54,743 nt of DNA from CAYZJB01 sp964602985. Its GTDB lineage: Bacteria > CLD3 > SB21. The position numbers were made by a program, and so were the translations under genes. Shown here piece by piece: positions 25,971-34,185 of this stretch. Below the pieces are notes generated by a model that worked only from the letters and a program-made list of their open reading frames with translations, ran no database searches and was not told the DNA's origin. Each line of letters begins with the position of its first letter. The first letter of the stretch is position 1. The stretch lies in the NCBI GenBank assembly GCA_964602985.1, contig CAZRTJ010000023.1:1-54743 (forward strand), given 5' to 3'.

Positions 25971-26513
25971 CTACCGGAGCGTCTGATGCCATTCGGTCGT
26001 GCGATAATGGCGCGCGTAATCGGCGTAGACCTCCCAGTTCCGCCGGATCATCATGAGTGTGCGATCGTCGGCGGGTTTCTTGATCTTTCCCGGCGCCCCG
26101 GTCACGACGGAATTGGGCGGGATCGTCTGCCCTTCCAGAATGAGGGCTCCCGCGGCAATGATGCAATTTTCCCCAATGACGGCGCCGTTCAAAACCGTAG
26201 AGTGCATGCCGATGATGCAATTCTCCCCGACGGTAGCCCCGTGCACGATGGCGCTGTGACCGATCGACACATGACTGCCGATGATCGTGGGAAATCCAAA
26301 GTCCACATGGATCACGGCGTTGTCCTGGATATTGGTGTATTCGCCGACTCGGATCGTCTCCATGTCGCCGCGCAGGACAGCGCCAAACCACACGCTCGAA
26401 TGCTCGCCGACGGTCACATTGCCTACGACGGAGGCCGTCCGCGCGACAAACACCGAATCATGAATCGCACGACGCGTATCGCCATAACGGAAAGAACCCG
26501 GAACGAAGGTCAC
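25971..26513 (-). CDS. gamma-class carbonic anhydrase-like hexapeptide protein
   Basis: A 180-residue left-handed beta-helix protein of the YrdA/gamma-carbonic-anhydrase group. Hexapeptide repeats run from about 20 to 140. Three metal-ligand histidines fit the family: His69, His86 and His91 (AVIHVD, SIGHSAIVHG), with the usual Arg and Asp of VLRGDME. It may hydrate CO2 or act as an acyltransferase-like scaffold. Many YrdA proteins show no measured activity. The start GTG at 26513 has GAGG 5 nt upstream; a GTG at 26519 is also possible. It lies between fabI and the antiporter, with 69-80 nt gaps on either side. Confidence 0.86.
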   Translation of the reverse strand: MTFVPGSFRYGDTRRAIHDSVFVARTASVVGNVTVGEHSSVWFGAVLRGDMETIRVGEYTNIQDNAVIHVDFGFPTIIGSHVSIGHSAIVHGATVGENCIIGMHSTVLNGAVIGENCIIAAGALILEGQTIPPNSVVTGAPGKIKKPADDRTLMMIRRNWEVYADYARHYRTTEWHQTLR

Positions 26514-26593
26514 GCTCACCTCGAAGAAATTGGAATGAAGAAAAGAAACGGCGGCTGAACTTGTCTAATTATTCAACCAAAGTCAAACCGGCG

Positions 26594-27358
26594 TTACATG
26601 CCGGTGATGTTATACCCGCAATCGACATACAGCACCTCACCCGTGATCCCGCGCGACAGGGGACTGCACAAAAACATCGCCGCGTCACCCACTTCATCGA
26701 CCTCGACATTTCTCCGAAGCGGCGCCTTTTGCGGGGTGATTTCCAGAATTTTGGTGAAGCCCGATATTCCCCGCGCCGCCAGCGTATTGATGGGTCCGGC
26801 GGAAACGGCATTGACGCGAATGTTGCCCGGCCCCAGGTCGGCTGCCAAATAACGCACGGTGGCTTCCAACGACGCTTTCGCGACCCCCATGACGTTGTAT
26901 CCGGGGATGACCTTCTCGGAGCCGTAGTACGTCAAGGTGATGATTGATCCCCCCTCCTTCATCAGCGGCTGTACTTCCCGAGCCAGTCCGACCAGAGAAT
27001 ACGCGCTGATATCATGCGCCACACGAAATCCTTCCCGGGATGTGGTCGAAAATCCTTTTTCCAGATCCGCTTTGTTGGCAAACGCAATGGCGTGAACGAG
27101 AAAATCGATCCGCGGCATGTCTTTTTGTAATTCGCCGACCATCCGAACGATGTCCTCATCGCGCGTCACGTCGCAGTCAACCAGGAGGGAGCTCCCCAAC
27201 TCGGTTGCAATCTCCTCGACGTTCTTCTTCAGACGCTCACCCTGATACGTGAAGGCCAATTTCGCTCCTTCGCGATGAAGGCTCTTGGCGATGGCGTGCG
27301 CGATGCTTCGCTTGTTGGCCACACCGCAGATGAGTCCTTGTTTTCCTTGCATCAGCAT
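26594..27358 (-). CDS. fabI: enoyl-[acyl-carrier-protein] reductase (NADH), FabI
   Basis: A 254-residue short-chain dehydrogenase-fold enzyme catalysing the last step of fatty-acid elongation, reduction of trans-2-enoyl-ACP. GVANKRSIAHAIA is the FabI-specific cofactor loop. The catalytic set is Tyr144, Tyr154 and Lys161 in LTYYGSEKVIPGYNVMGVAK. ISGF and SRGITGEVLYVDCGYN complete the family signature. The start at 27358 has GGAG 8 nt upstream; longer frames lack a sensible N-terminus. It is divergent from the propeller histidine kinase across a 290-nt region holding an inverted repeat at 27420-27446. Confidence 0.95.
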   Translation of the reverse strand: MLMQGKQGLICGVANKRSIAHAIAKSLHREGAKLAFTYQGERLKKNVEEIATELGSSLLVDCDVTRDEDIVRMVGELQKDMPRIDFLVHAIAFANKADLEKGFSTTSREGFRVAHDISAYSLVGLAREVQPLMKEGGSIITLTYYGSEKVIPGYNVMGVAKASLEATVRYLAADLGPGNIRVNAVSAGPINTLAARGISGFTKILEITPQKAPLRRNVEVDEVGDAAMFLCSPLSRGITGEVLYVDCGYNITGM

Positions 27359-27419
27359 AGCGTCGTCTCCCGATGATGGTGATCGTGGTACCGCCCGGAA
27401 TTGGGCAACCCAAGATCGG

Positions 27420-27446
27420 ATATTCTCTGAGAAAAATCGAGAATAT
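27420..27446. promoter_or_regulatory. inverted repeat between fabI and the histidine kinase gene
   Basis: Perfect 8-bp arms, ATATTCTC (27420-27427) and GAGAATAT (27439-27446), with an 11-nt A-rich spacer. The position, about 60-90 nt before the fabI start, suits an operator for a fatty-acid regulator or a promoter element; no regulator is identified. Confidence 0.4.
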
Positions 27447-27588
27447 TTTTGGACCCTGCCGCCCGGTCTTCCGCATGGATTCCGCGCGGGACATTTCCCC
27501 GCACGGCGCGGGATGTTCAGCCCCGGATCCGGTCCCCAGACAACTCCGAGCGGCACAGTCGCGCGAGTCTGCACTCGTGCATTTTCCT

Positions 27589-27618
27589 TTGACATTCCAG
27601 ACGGTCTCAACGTACTTT
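27589..27618 (+). promoter_or_regulatory. predicted promoter of the propeller histidine kinase
   Basis: TTGACA (27589-27594, perfect), 18-nt spacer, TACTTT (27613-27618). It predicts a leader of about 24 nt before the ATG at 27649, which supports that start over longer frames. Confidence 0.5.
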
Positions 27619-27648
27619 GATGTGCACATCTGTGGTTTGAGTTCTCCT

Positions 27649-30600
27649 ATGGTCTTATCCCTACGGCAGGTACTCGCGTTTGCCTTGTTGACGATCCGCC
27701 TTGACGCTCAGGATTGGAGGGAGGAATTCGGCACTCCTTTTATCCACAATTATCCGCCAAAAATCTACAAAGCCGGAACGCAAAACTGGTGTGCGGCTCA
27801 GGATCGCCGCGGAATCATGTACTTTGGCAATCGAGATGGCGTAATGGAATACGACGGAGTATCGTGGAAGATCATCCGCGTGCCCAATCGTACCCTGGTC
27901 AGATCACTCGCCGCAGACAGTTCCGGAAAAATATATGTTGGGGCAAAGGGCGATCTGGGGTTTCTCACGCCCGGTTCAGATGGACGCATGCATTTCACTT
28001 CCCTGCTCGACAAGATATCTGTCGAGCAGCGCGACTTCACCGACGTATGGAAGATTCATGTCCTGGGGGAATGGGTTCTGTTCGAAACGGACGTCCGACT
28101 TTTTTGGTTAGACGCGGCCGGTGACAGCATCACGTCTCTCGCGGCCACGACCCGGTTTCACCGGTCCTTTGTTGCCAATGACCGTGTCTACGTGACTCAG
28201 CGTGGCCTCGGACTGTACACTGTCACCCGGGATTCTTTGGTGGTTGTTCCCCATGGATCGCGGTTTGCACCGCATCGGATTTATTCTATTCTTCCATTCG
28301 ACAGGGAGCGCATGTTGATCGCCACGATGGAGGAAGGACTGTTCTTGCTCAGCGCGGAGTCGGTCGAGCGCTTTGAATCTCCAGCCAACGCATTCTTACG
28401 AGAGTATCAGGTGTACTGCGGAAGACGCTTGCGCAACGGGCTTTTTGCTTTTGGCACGCGCTCTGGCGGCGCTGTGGCAGTCGATTCCATGGGTCAGATC
28501 CGGCATGTGTTTAACAAATCCTCGGGATTGCAGGACGACGGGGTGTTGCACCTTTTTCAGGACGCAGACCTCGGCCTGTGGATGACGTTGAATAACGGTA
28601 TTTCACGGGTTGAAGTGGAAACGCCCATGACCAGACTCGGCGGAGGATCCGGCCTCCATGGCACCGTGTATTCCATCTGCCGATTTGCGAACACGCTCTA
28701 TGTCGGCACCGACATCGGAGTTTTCCAACTGCATCCAGGTCAGCACTATCCGATGCGATTTGAGCGAGTAGTGGGCATCAAAGGTCAAAGTTGGGCCTTT
28801 TGGTCAGACGGTCGTACGCTCCTGACGGGAAATGCCGAGGCCATTTATCGAATCGTTGGCAATCAGGCAGGCAGGATTCAAGAGTGGCCTCATGGGTTCT
28901 GCTTTCATCGTTCCACCCGCGATTCCAACATGCTTTTCGTCGGTCTGCCAAACGGATTGGGTATTCTCCGGCAAAAAAACGGCCTCTGGCACGCCGAGGG
29001 AATGGCCGACGGAATCCATGACGAAATCCGCAGCATCGGAGAATCCGCAGACGGGAGTTTGTGGCTTGGCACTCGGGCATCCGGTTTGATCCGGGCGAAG
29101 AGCGACGGCGGGACCTGGACGGTGAAACACGTCGGGTCAGGTTTGCCGCCGGGTGGCATTCATGTGCTGCACATACAGGGTCGCAGTCTCTTTTCCGGAC
29201 GTGGAGGCCTGTACGAATTCAACGAATCTACAAGCGAATTCAAACCTGACACACTCCTTCAGCCGTTGTTGCCGCAGGACTCCATGCTCGAAGTCGCGCC
29301 GGTAACCGAAGATCTATTTGGACGTATATGGCTCTTTGATTTTGCCGAACAGAAATCCGAAGTCGTTGTCGCCGCACGTAAACCGGATGGGTCGTATGAA
29401 CTGGACCGCCGGTACCTTGCCCGGCTTTCGGATTTTGAAGTCGGAGCTTTCTTGCCCGAGGAAGATGGTGTCGTTTGGATTGGCGGGTCCGATGGTCTGG
29501 TGCGGTATGATACACGAATCGCAGCCGCCCCGCCTTCTCTGTTTTCAACTTGTTTGCGCAGCATCACACTTCGCGACTCCATTCTCTATGGGGGTGCGGG
29601 CCCTGTGCCGGAGGCGCTCACGCTTCCGTCCCGACTGGAGAAATTTCGACTCGAGTTTGCGGGGACCTTCTACGACAATGAAGCCGCGACGAATTATCAG
29701 TATTGGCTCGAGGGTCTTGACGATGGATGGTCTACATGGACATCGGAAACCTGGAAAGACTATTCGCATTTGCCCGCCGGCGACTACCGATTTCGAGTTC
29801 GCGCCCGAAATGTGTACGGGGTGCTCGCGGAGGAAGCCGTGTTTCGATTCACCGTCCTCCCGCCGTGGTATCTGACGTGGTGGGCGTTCGTTTTGTACGG
29901 CGCCGCATTGCTATGGAGCCTGGCCTGGACGGTGAAATATCGTTCCCGACATCTGGAGGACGACAAGAAACGGCTGGAGGCTCTGGTGGAAGAGCGGACG
30001 GAGAAAATCAGCAAACAAAATGAGGAACTGCACCGACTCTACGACAAGCAAAACGAATTCATGGGTATCGTGGCGCATGACCTGCGGAGTCCGTTGTCTG
30101 CGATTGTCAATGTCCAGTCGATGATGAGCGAGGAGATCGACGGCAATTCCATCGACAGGGACGAGTGGAAGGAAAACCTGGCGATGATCAACAGAGCCGC
30201 CACACGCATGGTCGTTTTGATCAATGACCTCTTGGATATTTCCGCCATCGAATCCGGTAAGTTGACACTGCAACTGCAAGACACACAATTAGGGTCACTC
30301 GTGGAAGAATGTTCGAGAATCCATGTGCGCAGCGCCGTCCAAAAGAAGATCGAAGTCTCGGTCGAATCTCGAACGGATCTTCCATTGGTGCGCATAGATA
30401 AGCGCCGCATCGCGGAGGTCATCGACAATCTCCTTAGCAACGCGATCAAGTTCACGTTTCCAGGTGGGCGCGTGTGCCTGACTTATGAAATTGTCGAGCA
30501 GGAAGTGGCCGTGCACGTGGAAGACACGGGTCAGGGCCTGACTGAACAGGACCTGAAAGAACTCTTCGCGGGATTCAAGAAACTCAGCTCGCAGCCCACC

Positions 30601-30741
30601 GGTGGAGAGTCCAGTACCGGGTTGGGCCTGGTGATCGTCAAAAAAATCGTCGAACTGCACGGCGGCAGGGTCCGGGCAAAAAGCACGCGCGGCTTGGGAA
30701 CTACCTTTACATTTACGCTGCCACAAAGCCTGACGGCGTAG
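27649..30741 (+). CDS. membrane histidine kinase with periplasmic two-component-regulator propeller
   Basis: A 1030-residue sensor. Signal segment about 1-21. Then a 600-residue double beta-propeller of two-component-regulator-propeller repeats (GIMYFGNRDGVMEYDG, SLWLGTRASGLIRA, VVWIGGSDGLVRYD). A Y_Y_Y domain lies at about 665-735 (FAGTFYDNEAATNYQYWLEGLDDGWS) and one transmembrane helix at about 740-762. The kinase core has phospho-acceptor His810 in VAHDLRSPL, an N box near 926 (DNLLSNAIKF) and G boxes DTGQG and GLGLVIVKK. Unlike many propeller sensors in Bacteroidota it carries no receiver or AraC domain and no response regulator follows, so its partner is elsewhere. Propeller sensors of this class often detect glycans or oligosaccharides; the ligand here is unknown. 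Confidence 0.9.
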   Translation: MVLSLRQVLAFALLTIRLDAQDWREEFGTPFIHNYPPKIYKAGTQNWCAAQDRRGIMYFGNRDGVMEYDGVSWKIIRVPNRTLVRSLAADSSGKIYVGAKGDLGFLTPGSDGRMHFTSLLDKISVEQRDFTDVWKIHVLGEWVLFETDVRLFWLDAAGDSITSLAATTRFHRSFVANDRVYVTQRGLGLYTVTRDSLVVVPHGSRFAPHRIYSILPFDRERMLIATMEEGLFLLSAESVERFESPANAFLREYQVYCGRRLRNGLFAFGTRSGGAVAVDSMGQIRHVFNKSSGLQDDGVLHLFQDADLGLWMTLNNGISRVEVETPMTRLGGGSGLHGTVYSICRFANTLYVGTDIGVFQLHPGQHYPMRFERVVGIKGQSWAFWSDGRTLLTGNAEAIYRIVGNQAGRIQEWPHGFCFHRSTRDSNMLFVGLPNGLGILRQKNGLWHAEGMADGIHDEIRSIGESADGSLWLGTRASGLIRAKSDGGTWTVKHVGSGLPPGGIHVLHIQGRSLFSGRGGLYEFNESTSEFKPDTLLQPLLPQDSMLEVAPVTEDLFGRIWLFDFAEQKSEVVVAARKPDGSYELDRRYLARLSDFEVGAFLPEEDGVVWIGGSDGLVRYDTRIAAAPPSLFSTCLRSITLRDSILYGGAGPVPEALTLPSRLEKFRLEFAGTFYDNEAATNYQYWLEGLDDGWSTWTSETWKDYSHLPAGDYRFRVRARNVYGVLAEEAVFRFTVLPPWYLTWWAFVLYGAALLWSLAWTVKYRSRHLEDDKKRLEALVEERTEKISKQNEELHRLYDKQNEFMGIVAHDLRSPLSAIVNVQSMMSEEIDGNSIDRDEWKENLAMINRAATRMVVLINDLLDISAIESGKLTLQLQDTQLGSLVEECSRIHVRSAVQKKIEVSVESRTDLPLVRIDKRRIAEVIDNLLSNAIKFTFPGGRVCLTYEIVEQEVAVHVEDTGQGLTEQDLKELFAGFKKLSSQPTGGESSTGLGLVIVKKIVELHGGRVRAKSTRGLGTTFTFTLPQSLTA

Positions 30742-30812
30742 AGCGGCAGGGCTTGCCCCATCCGATCTCCTTCCCGGAATTTCAGATTCCACGAAAGGGG
30801 TATTGTTTGCGT

Positions 30813-30833
30813 ACAAGATTTGATTGATCTTGT
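30813..30833. promoter_or_regulatory. inverted repeat over the -35 of the GWxTD gene
   Basis: Perfect 7-bp arms ACAAGAT (30813-30819) and ATCTTGT (30827-30833) with a 7-nt spacer that contains the putative -35. It may be an operator, or a weak terminator of the kinase gene. Confidence 0.35.
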
Positions 30834-30848
30834 TTTCAATCGTACACC
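30820..30848 (+). promoter_or_regulatory. predicted promoter of the GWxTD gene
   Basis: TTGATT (30820-30825), 17 nt, TACACC (30843-30848). The -10 is weak. It would give a leader of about 30 nt containing the GAGG ribosome-binding site before the ATG at 30886. Confidence 0.38.
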
Positions 30849-30885
30849 ATTCGTTCTCCCAACGCATGTCTTCAACGAGGATCCC

Positions 30886-32967
30886 ATGATCTCTCATCTG
30901 TTGCGATGGCTCGGCGCGTCCGTGTGTTTCTTTGTTTTCGTTGCCGGTTCCGCACATGGGCAAGTCGACTCGACCGGTCTGGCCGCACTGCTCCGTAGCG
31001 GCTCCCATGAAAAAGTTCAAACGAAGCTTCGCTCGAAATTTGACCAAGGCGTCTGTTCGACTGTCGAGCTTAAATTCTTCGCGACCGCTTTGTTGGACCA
31101 TCTCTATGGAAGTCCGATCGGCGCGAGGATCGCGGACAAATTATTCGACCGACGTCTCGAACTTTCCGGAATCGCGATTGACAGTATCCTCGCGAAAAGT
31201 CCGAACGATCCGGACGGACTCTTTCTGAGAGGAATTCGCTACAAGATCACGGCCCATAACTCCGCTGCCGGAGAATGCTTTCAGAAAGTACTTGGGATCG
31301 ACAGTACGTATGAGTGGGTGTGTTTTTCCGACGCGCTGGATGAACTTGGATCGGTACTGATGAAGACGGAGACCTACGACAACGCGCATGAGATCTATTC
31401 GGCGAGACTGCGATTGTTGCCGGAGCGAGCGTCGTCCCATCTCCGACTGATCTCCATCGAGGCGGCTCGCGGCCACGCGGAGTCCGCGACACGTTCCCTG
31501 AATGACGCTATTTCCGCGGGTGATTCCGCGGTCATCGAACAGCTTTGGCAAGATGCCGCTGTCATCTCCGAGACGAACGAGGCGCGTTCATGGCCCTCAT
31601 GCATCACACTCCGCGAACGCCGGCAGTTCGTGGCTGCGTTCTGGAAGGCCAGAGACCCCAATCCGGTCGATCTCGCAAATGAACGCCTCGCCGAACATTA
31701 TCGCCGTACGGTCGAGGTCCGCATCCGGTACGCGCATCATTTGCCACCGTATTATGACGACAGGGGCCGCGTCTATGTGCGCCTGGGCACACCCGATCAG
31801 TCGTACTTCGGCGTCAGTTCCGCCACGAGCGCCGCCGATGACGATCGTTATTATCCGGTCGAATCGTGGTTGTATCAGAGGGCAGGTGAACTTCATTTCG
31901 ATTTTGTCAATCGCGACGGAACATATTTCTTGGTCCCACTGGATGACGCGGCACGAAGCCCCAGCTTGGGCAATCTGTATGAATTGTATGCGTCGCGCAG
32001 TTTGTTTCACTCCTACTACGCACAACGAGCGCTCCGGATCAAAGCCATGATCGATGCAGGGTCCGGCAGAGCATCCGAAGTGTATCAAACGTCGGTGTCC
32101 GAATTTTACTCGCATGAGTCGAAGTCAAAACAGCAGAACTTCGAATACGACTACGGCAGCATCCCGGTTTTCGTACGACCCGCGGTTTTCCGCACCGCGC
32201 GCGGTTCGCGGCTGGACGTCGGCTACGGCATCCAGGCTTCTGAATTGAAGTTCTTTCGTTTGGACTCCGATTCGTCGACCTCCTCCTTCATCAAGGTCCA
32301 GTGTGCCGTGTTTGATTCCAATTTCTTTCCCGTCGCCGAATCGCTTCGTGAACTGCAGATCGTCTCGCAAAGCGAGGTGGACGCCGCCAGTCTGGTGGTG
32401 GACGAGGTGCGCTTTGACGTTCCACCCGGGCGTTACACGGTCGCATTGGATGTACGCAACAACAACGGCGCGAAACTGCGGTTCGAGAAACAGACCGTGG
32501 ATGTGCGAACCTTTCAGACGACCGGATTGCAACTCAGCGATCTTCAGCCGGCCCTGTCCGTTTCCAACGCGGATGGTATCGATCGGTTTGTCAAGCCCCA
32601 CTCAAGGATCCGGGTGCTGCCCGATCCGACTGCTTCCATGTCCGTGCAAAGGCCGCTCGCGGTGTACTACGAGGTCTACGGCTTGACCCTGGATGATCAG
32701 GGAAAGTCACACTACGAAGTCACGTATGTCGTCCAATCTACAGCAAAGAAGAGTCTCTTGCGGCGGCTCGCTTCGCTCTTCGGTGCGGGAGGACACTCCG
32801 TCGAACAAACAACTGTTGCCGAAGGATCGGGTCAGACGGAGCGAGACTTTATCATGCTGAACATCGGAGAACTCACTCCTCATCCGATAGATTTTTCAAT
32901 AAGGGTTCGCGACCTCCTCAGCGGATCTGTTGCCTCGTCTTCAGCCTCCATTGTCCTTCACCCCTGA
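30886..32967 (+). CDS. GWxTD-domain secreted protein
   Basis: A 693-residue exported protein from the ATG at 30886 (GAGG 5 nt upstream), signal peptide about 1-25 (AGSAHGQ). Residues about 30-230 are helical and TPR-like. The family core begins near 240: ERRQFVAAFWKARDPNP, NERLAEHYRRTVEVR, then DRGRVYVRLGTPDQ. The namesake GWxTD tetrad position reads PYYDD here, so the motif is degenerate although the surroundings are well kept. The C-terminal half is beta-rich. GWxTD proteins are widespread in FCB candidate phyla and have no established function. Its 3' end, including 28 nt past the stop, is repeated after argH (see 41568-41662). Confidence 0.84.
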   Translation: MISHLLRWLGASVCFFVFVAGSAHGQVDSTGLAALLRSGSHEKVQTKLRSKFDQGVCSTVELKFFATALLDHLYGSPIGARIADKLFDRRLELSGIAIDSILAKSPNDPDGLFLRGIRYKITAHNSAAGECFQKVLGIDSTYEWVCFSDALDELGSVLMKTETYDNAHEIYSARLRLLPERASSHLRLISIEAARGHAESATRSLNDAISAGDSAVIEQLWQDAAVISETNEARSWPSCITLRERRQFVAAFWKARDPNPVDLANERLAEHYRRTVEVRIRYAHHLPPYYDDRGRVYVRLGTPDQSYFGVSSATSAADDDRYYPVESWLYQRAGELHFDFVNRDGTYFLVPLDDAARSPSLGNLYELYASRSLFHSYYAQRALRIKAMIDAGSGRASEVYQTSVSEFYSHESKSKQQNFEYDYGSIPVFVRPAVFRTARGSRLDVGYGIQASELKFFRLDSDSSTSSFIKVQCAVFDSNFFPVAESLRELQIVSQSEVDAASLVVDEVRFDVPPGRYTVALDVRNNNGAKLRFEKQTVDVRTFQTTGLQLSDLQPALSVSNADGIDRFVKPHSRIRVLPDPTASMSVQRPLAVYYEVYGLTLDDQGKSHYEVTYVVQSTAKKSLLRRLASLFGAGGHSVEQTTVAEGSGQTERDFIMLNIGELTPHPIDFSIRVRDLLSGSVASSSASIVLHP

Positions 32968-32995
32968 CGTGGTGGGGCTGGTAATTCGCGCCTGA
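32901..32995 (+). repeat. 95-bp direct repeat, left copy (3' end of the GWxTD gene)
   Basis: Identical at 92 of 95 positions, without gaps, to 41568-41662. It covers the last 22 codons of the GWxTD gene, its stop codon and 28 nt of trailing sequence. With the right copy it brackets the whole argCJBDFRGH operon. Confidence 0.95.
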
Positions 32996-33083
32996 CCTCA
33001 CGGCGAATGATGCTGCTGCCGGACTCACCTCCATGGCATCCGTGTGGCAAAGTTCAAATCCGTACGGACAAATGATCATACGC

Positions 33084-33107
33084 AAAAATGCATTATCATG
33101 CATTTTT
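33084..33107. promoter_or_regulatory. putative ArgR operator (ARG-box-like inverted repeat)
   Basis: A perfect inverted repeat: arms of 10 bp, AAAAATGCAT (33084-33093) and ATGCATTTTT (33098-33107), around a 4-nt TATC spacer. The core TGCAT-N4-ATGCA has the same geometry as the ARG box TGAAT-N4-ATTCA. It ends 4 nt before the -35 of the arg promoter. An ArgR gene is in the operon. Confidence 0.65.
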
Positions 33108-33111
33108 ATTC

Positions 33112-33140
33112 TTGACTTTTCGATACACTAATGGCATACT
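33112..33140 (+). promoter_or_regulatory. promoter of the arg operon
   Basis: TTGACT (33112-33117), 17-nt spacer, CATACT (33135-33140, 4/6). The transcript start is predicted near 33147, about 31 nt before the argC start. It is flanked upstream by the perfect palindrome and downstream by a weaker box. Confidence 0.72.
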
Positions 33141-33142
33141 CA

Positions 33143-33156
33143 TGCAATTCATTCAA
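33143..33156. promoter_or_regulatory. second, imperfect ARG-box-like site
   Basis: TGCAA-TTCA-TTCAA at the predicted transcript start has the same 5-4-5 layout as the upstream site with weaker symmetry. Another ATGCAT lies at 33162-33167. Paired boxes are usual for hexameric ArgR. Confidence 0.35.
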
Positions 33157-33177
33157 TAGTCATGCATGGAGACTGGA

Positions 33178-34185
33178 TTGATTTCGGTAGGGATCATCGG
33201 CGGGAGCGGATATGTCAGTGAAAAACTGGCTGTTCTTTGCGATGCGCACCCGCTTGTCTCCGATATCCGGATGTATGGCAATACTTCTGCCGGTCGGTAC
33301 CTGCATGAAGTCCTGCCCGGCCTCTCGGGACGTATCCGAAACATCCCCATCTTGTCTGCGGCCGCGCTGGAGTCTCACGATGTGTTCTTCCTGGCGCTTC
33401 CCCACGGAGACGCCATCCGTTTCGTAACCGAGTTGTCCCATGACGGCCGCCTCCTGATCGACCTCGGTCCCGATTTCCGGCTGAGGAATGCCGAACAATA
33501 TTCGAAAACCTATCGCATGGATCATTCTGCGCCGGAACTTCTTCAGGCGAAAGCCTACGGATTATCCGAATGGCCCGACTCGCAGTTTTCATCCGTCCCG
33601 CTGATCGCCAATCCTGGTTGTTATGCGACCGTGGCTTTGCTTTCCGCTCTACCTGTGGTAAAAGCATTTCGCGTGGAATCCATCGTCATCAACGCGTACT
33701 CCGGCGCAAGCGGGGCGGGGCGTTCGGCCCATTCCGACCTGCTCATTTCTGAGATGTATGGCAACGTACGCGCCTACCAGGTGCACAGCCACCGCCACGA
33801 GATCGAGATTCGAAATCGCTTGGACCCCTTCGGATTTCTTGGCGAACTCACGTTCACCACACACCTGCTTCCCGCCGCTGTGGGAATCTACTCTACAACC
33901 GTCCTCCAAACGACCGAGCCGATCCCTCTTGACGCCGTACGGGCCGCGTTTCACGAAGCCTATGAGGATTGCGCATTCGTACGTTTGCGATCAACTCCGC
34001 CCGATTTGATGTGGGTGGCCGGAACGAATTTCTGCGACGTACACGTCTCGGTCCGTGGCAAATCGATCGTGGTCATCGCGGCCTTGGACAACCTGATCAA
34101 AGGCGCCGCCGGACAGGCCGTTCAAAACATGAACCTGAAGTTCGGGTGGCCGGAAACGACCGGTATTCTTATGGAGAAACACTAA
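33178..34185 (+). CDS. argC: N-acetyl-gamma-glutamyl-phosphate reductase
   Basis: A 335-residue NADPH-dependent reductase converting N-acetylglutamyl phosphate to the semialdehyde. The TTG at 33178 is chosen as start: GGAG lies 6 nt upstream and the N-terminus becomes MISVGIIGGSGYV, the canonical ArgC opening. An in-frame ATG at 33166 overlaps that ribosome-binding site. Seen motifs are the dinucleotide loop GIIGGSGYV, the catalytic Cys148 in NPGCYAT, SGASGAGR and HRHEIE. It is the first gene of the arg operon; its stop overlaps the argJ start (TAATG). Confidence 0.95.
   Translation: MISVGIIGGSGYVSEKLAVLCDAHPLVSDIRMYGNTSAGRYLHEVLPGLSGRIRNIPILSAAALESHDVFFLALPHGDAIRFVTELSHDGRLLIDLGPDFRLRNAEQYSKTYRMDHSAPELLQAKAYGLSEWPDSQFSSVPLIANPGCYATVALLSALPVVKAFRVESIVINAYSGASGAGRSAHSDLLISEMYGNVRAYQVHSHRHEIEIRNRLDPFGFLGELTFTTHLLPAAVGIYSTTVLQTTEPIPLDAVRAAFHEAYEDCAFVRLRSTPPDLMWVAGTNFCDVHVSVRGKSIVVIAALDNLIKGAAGQAVQNMNLKFGWPETTGILMEKH

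Noticed and set aside
33969..34184. 72-codon extension of argJ
   Set aside because: It lies within argC; the ATG overlapping the argC stop matches the family start.
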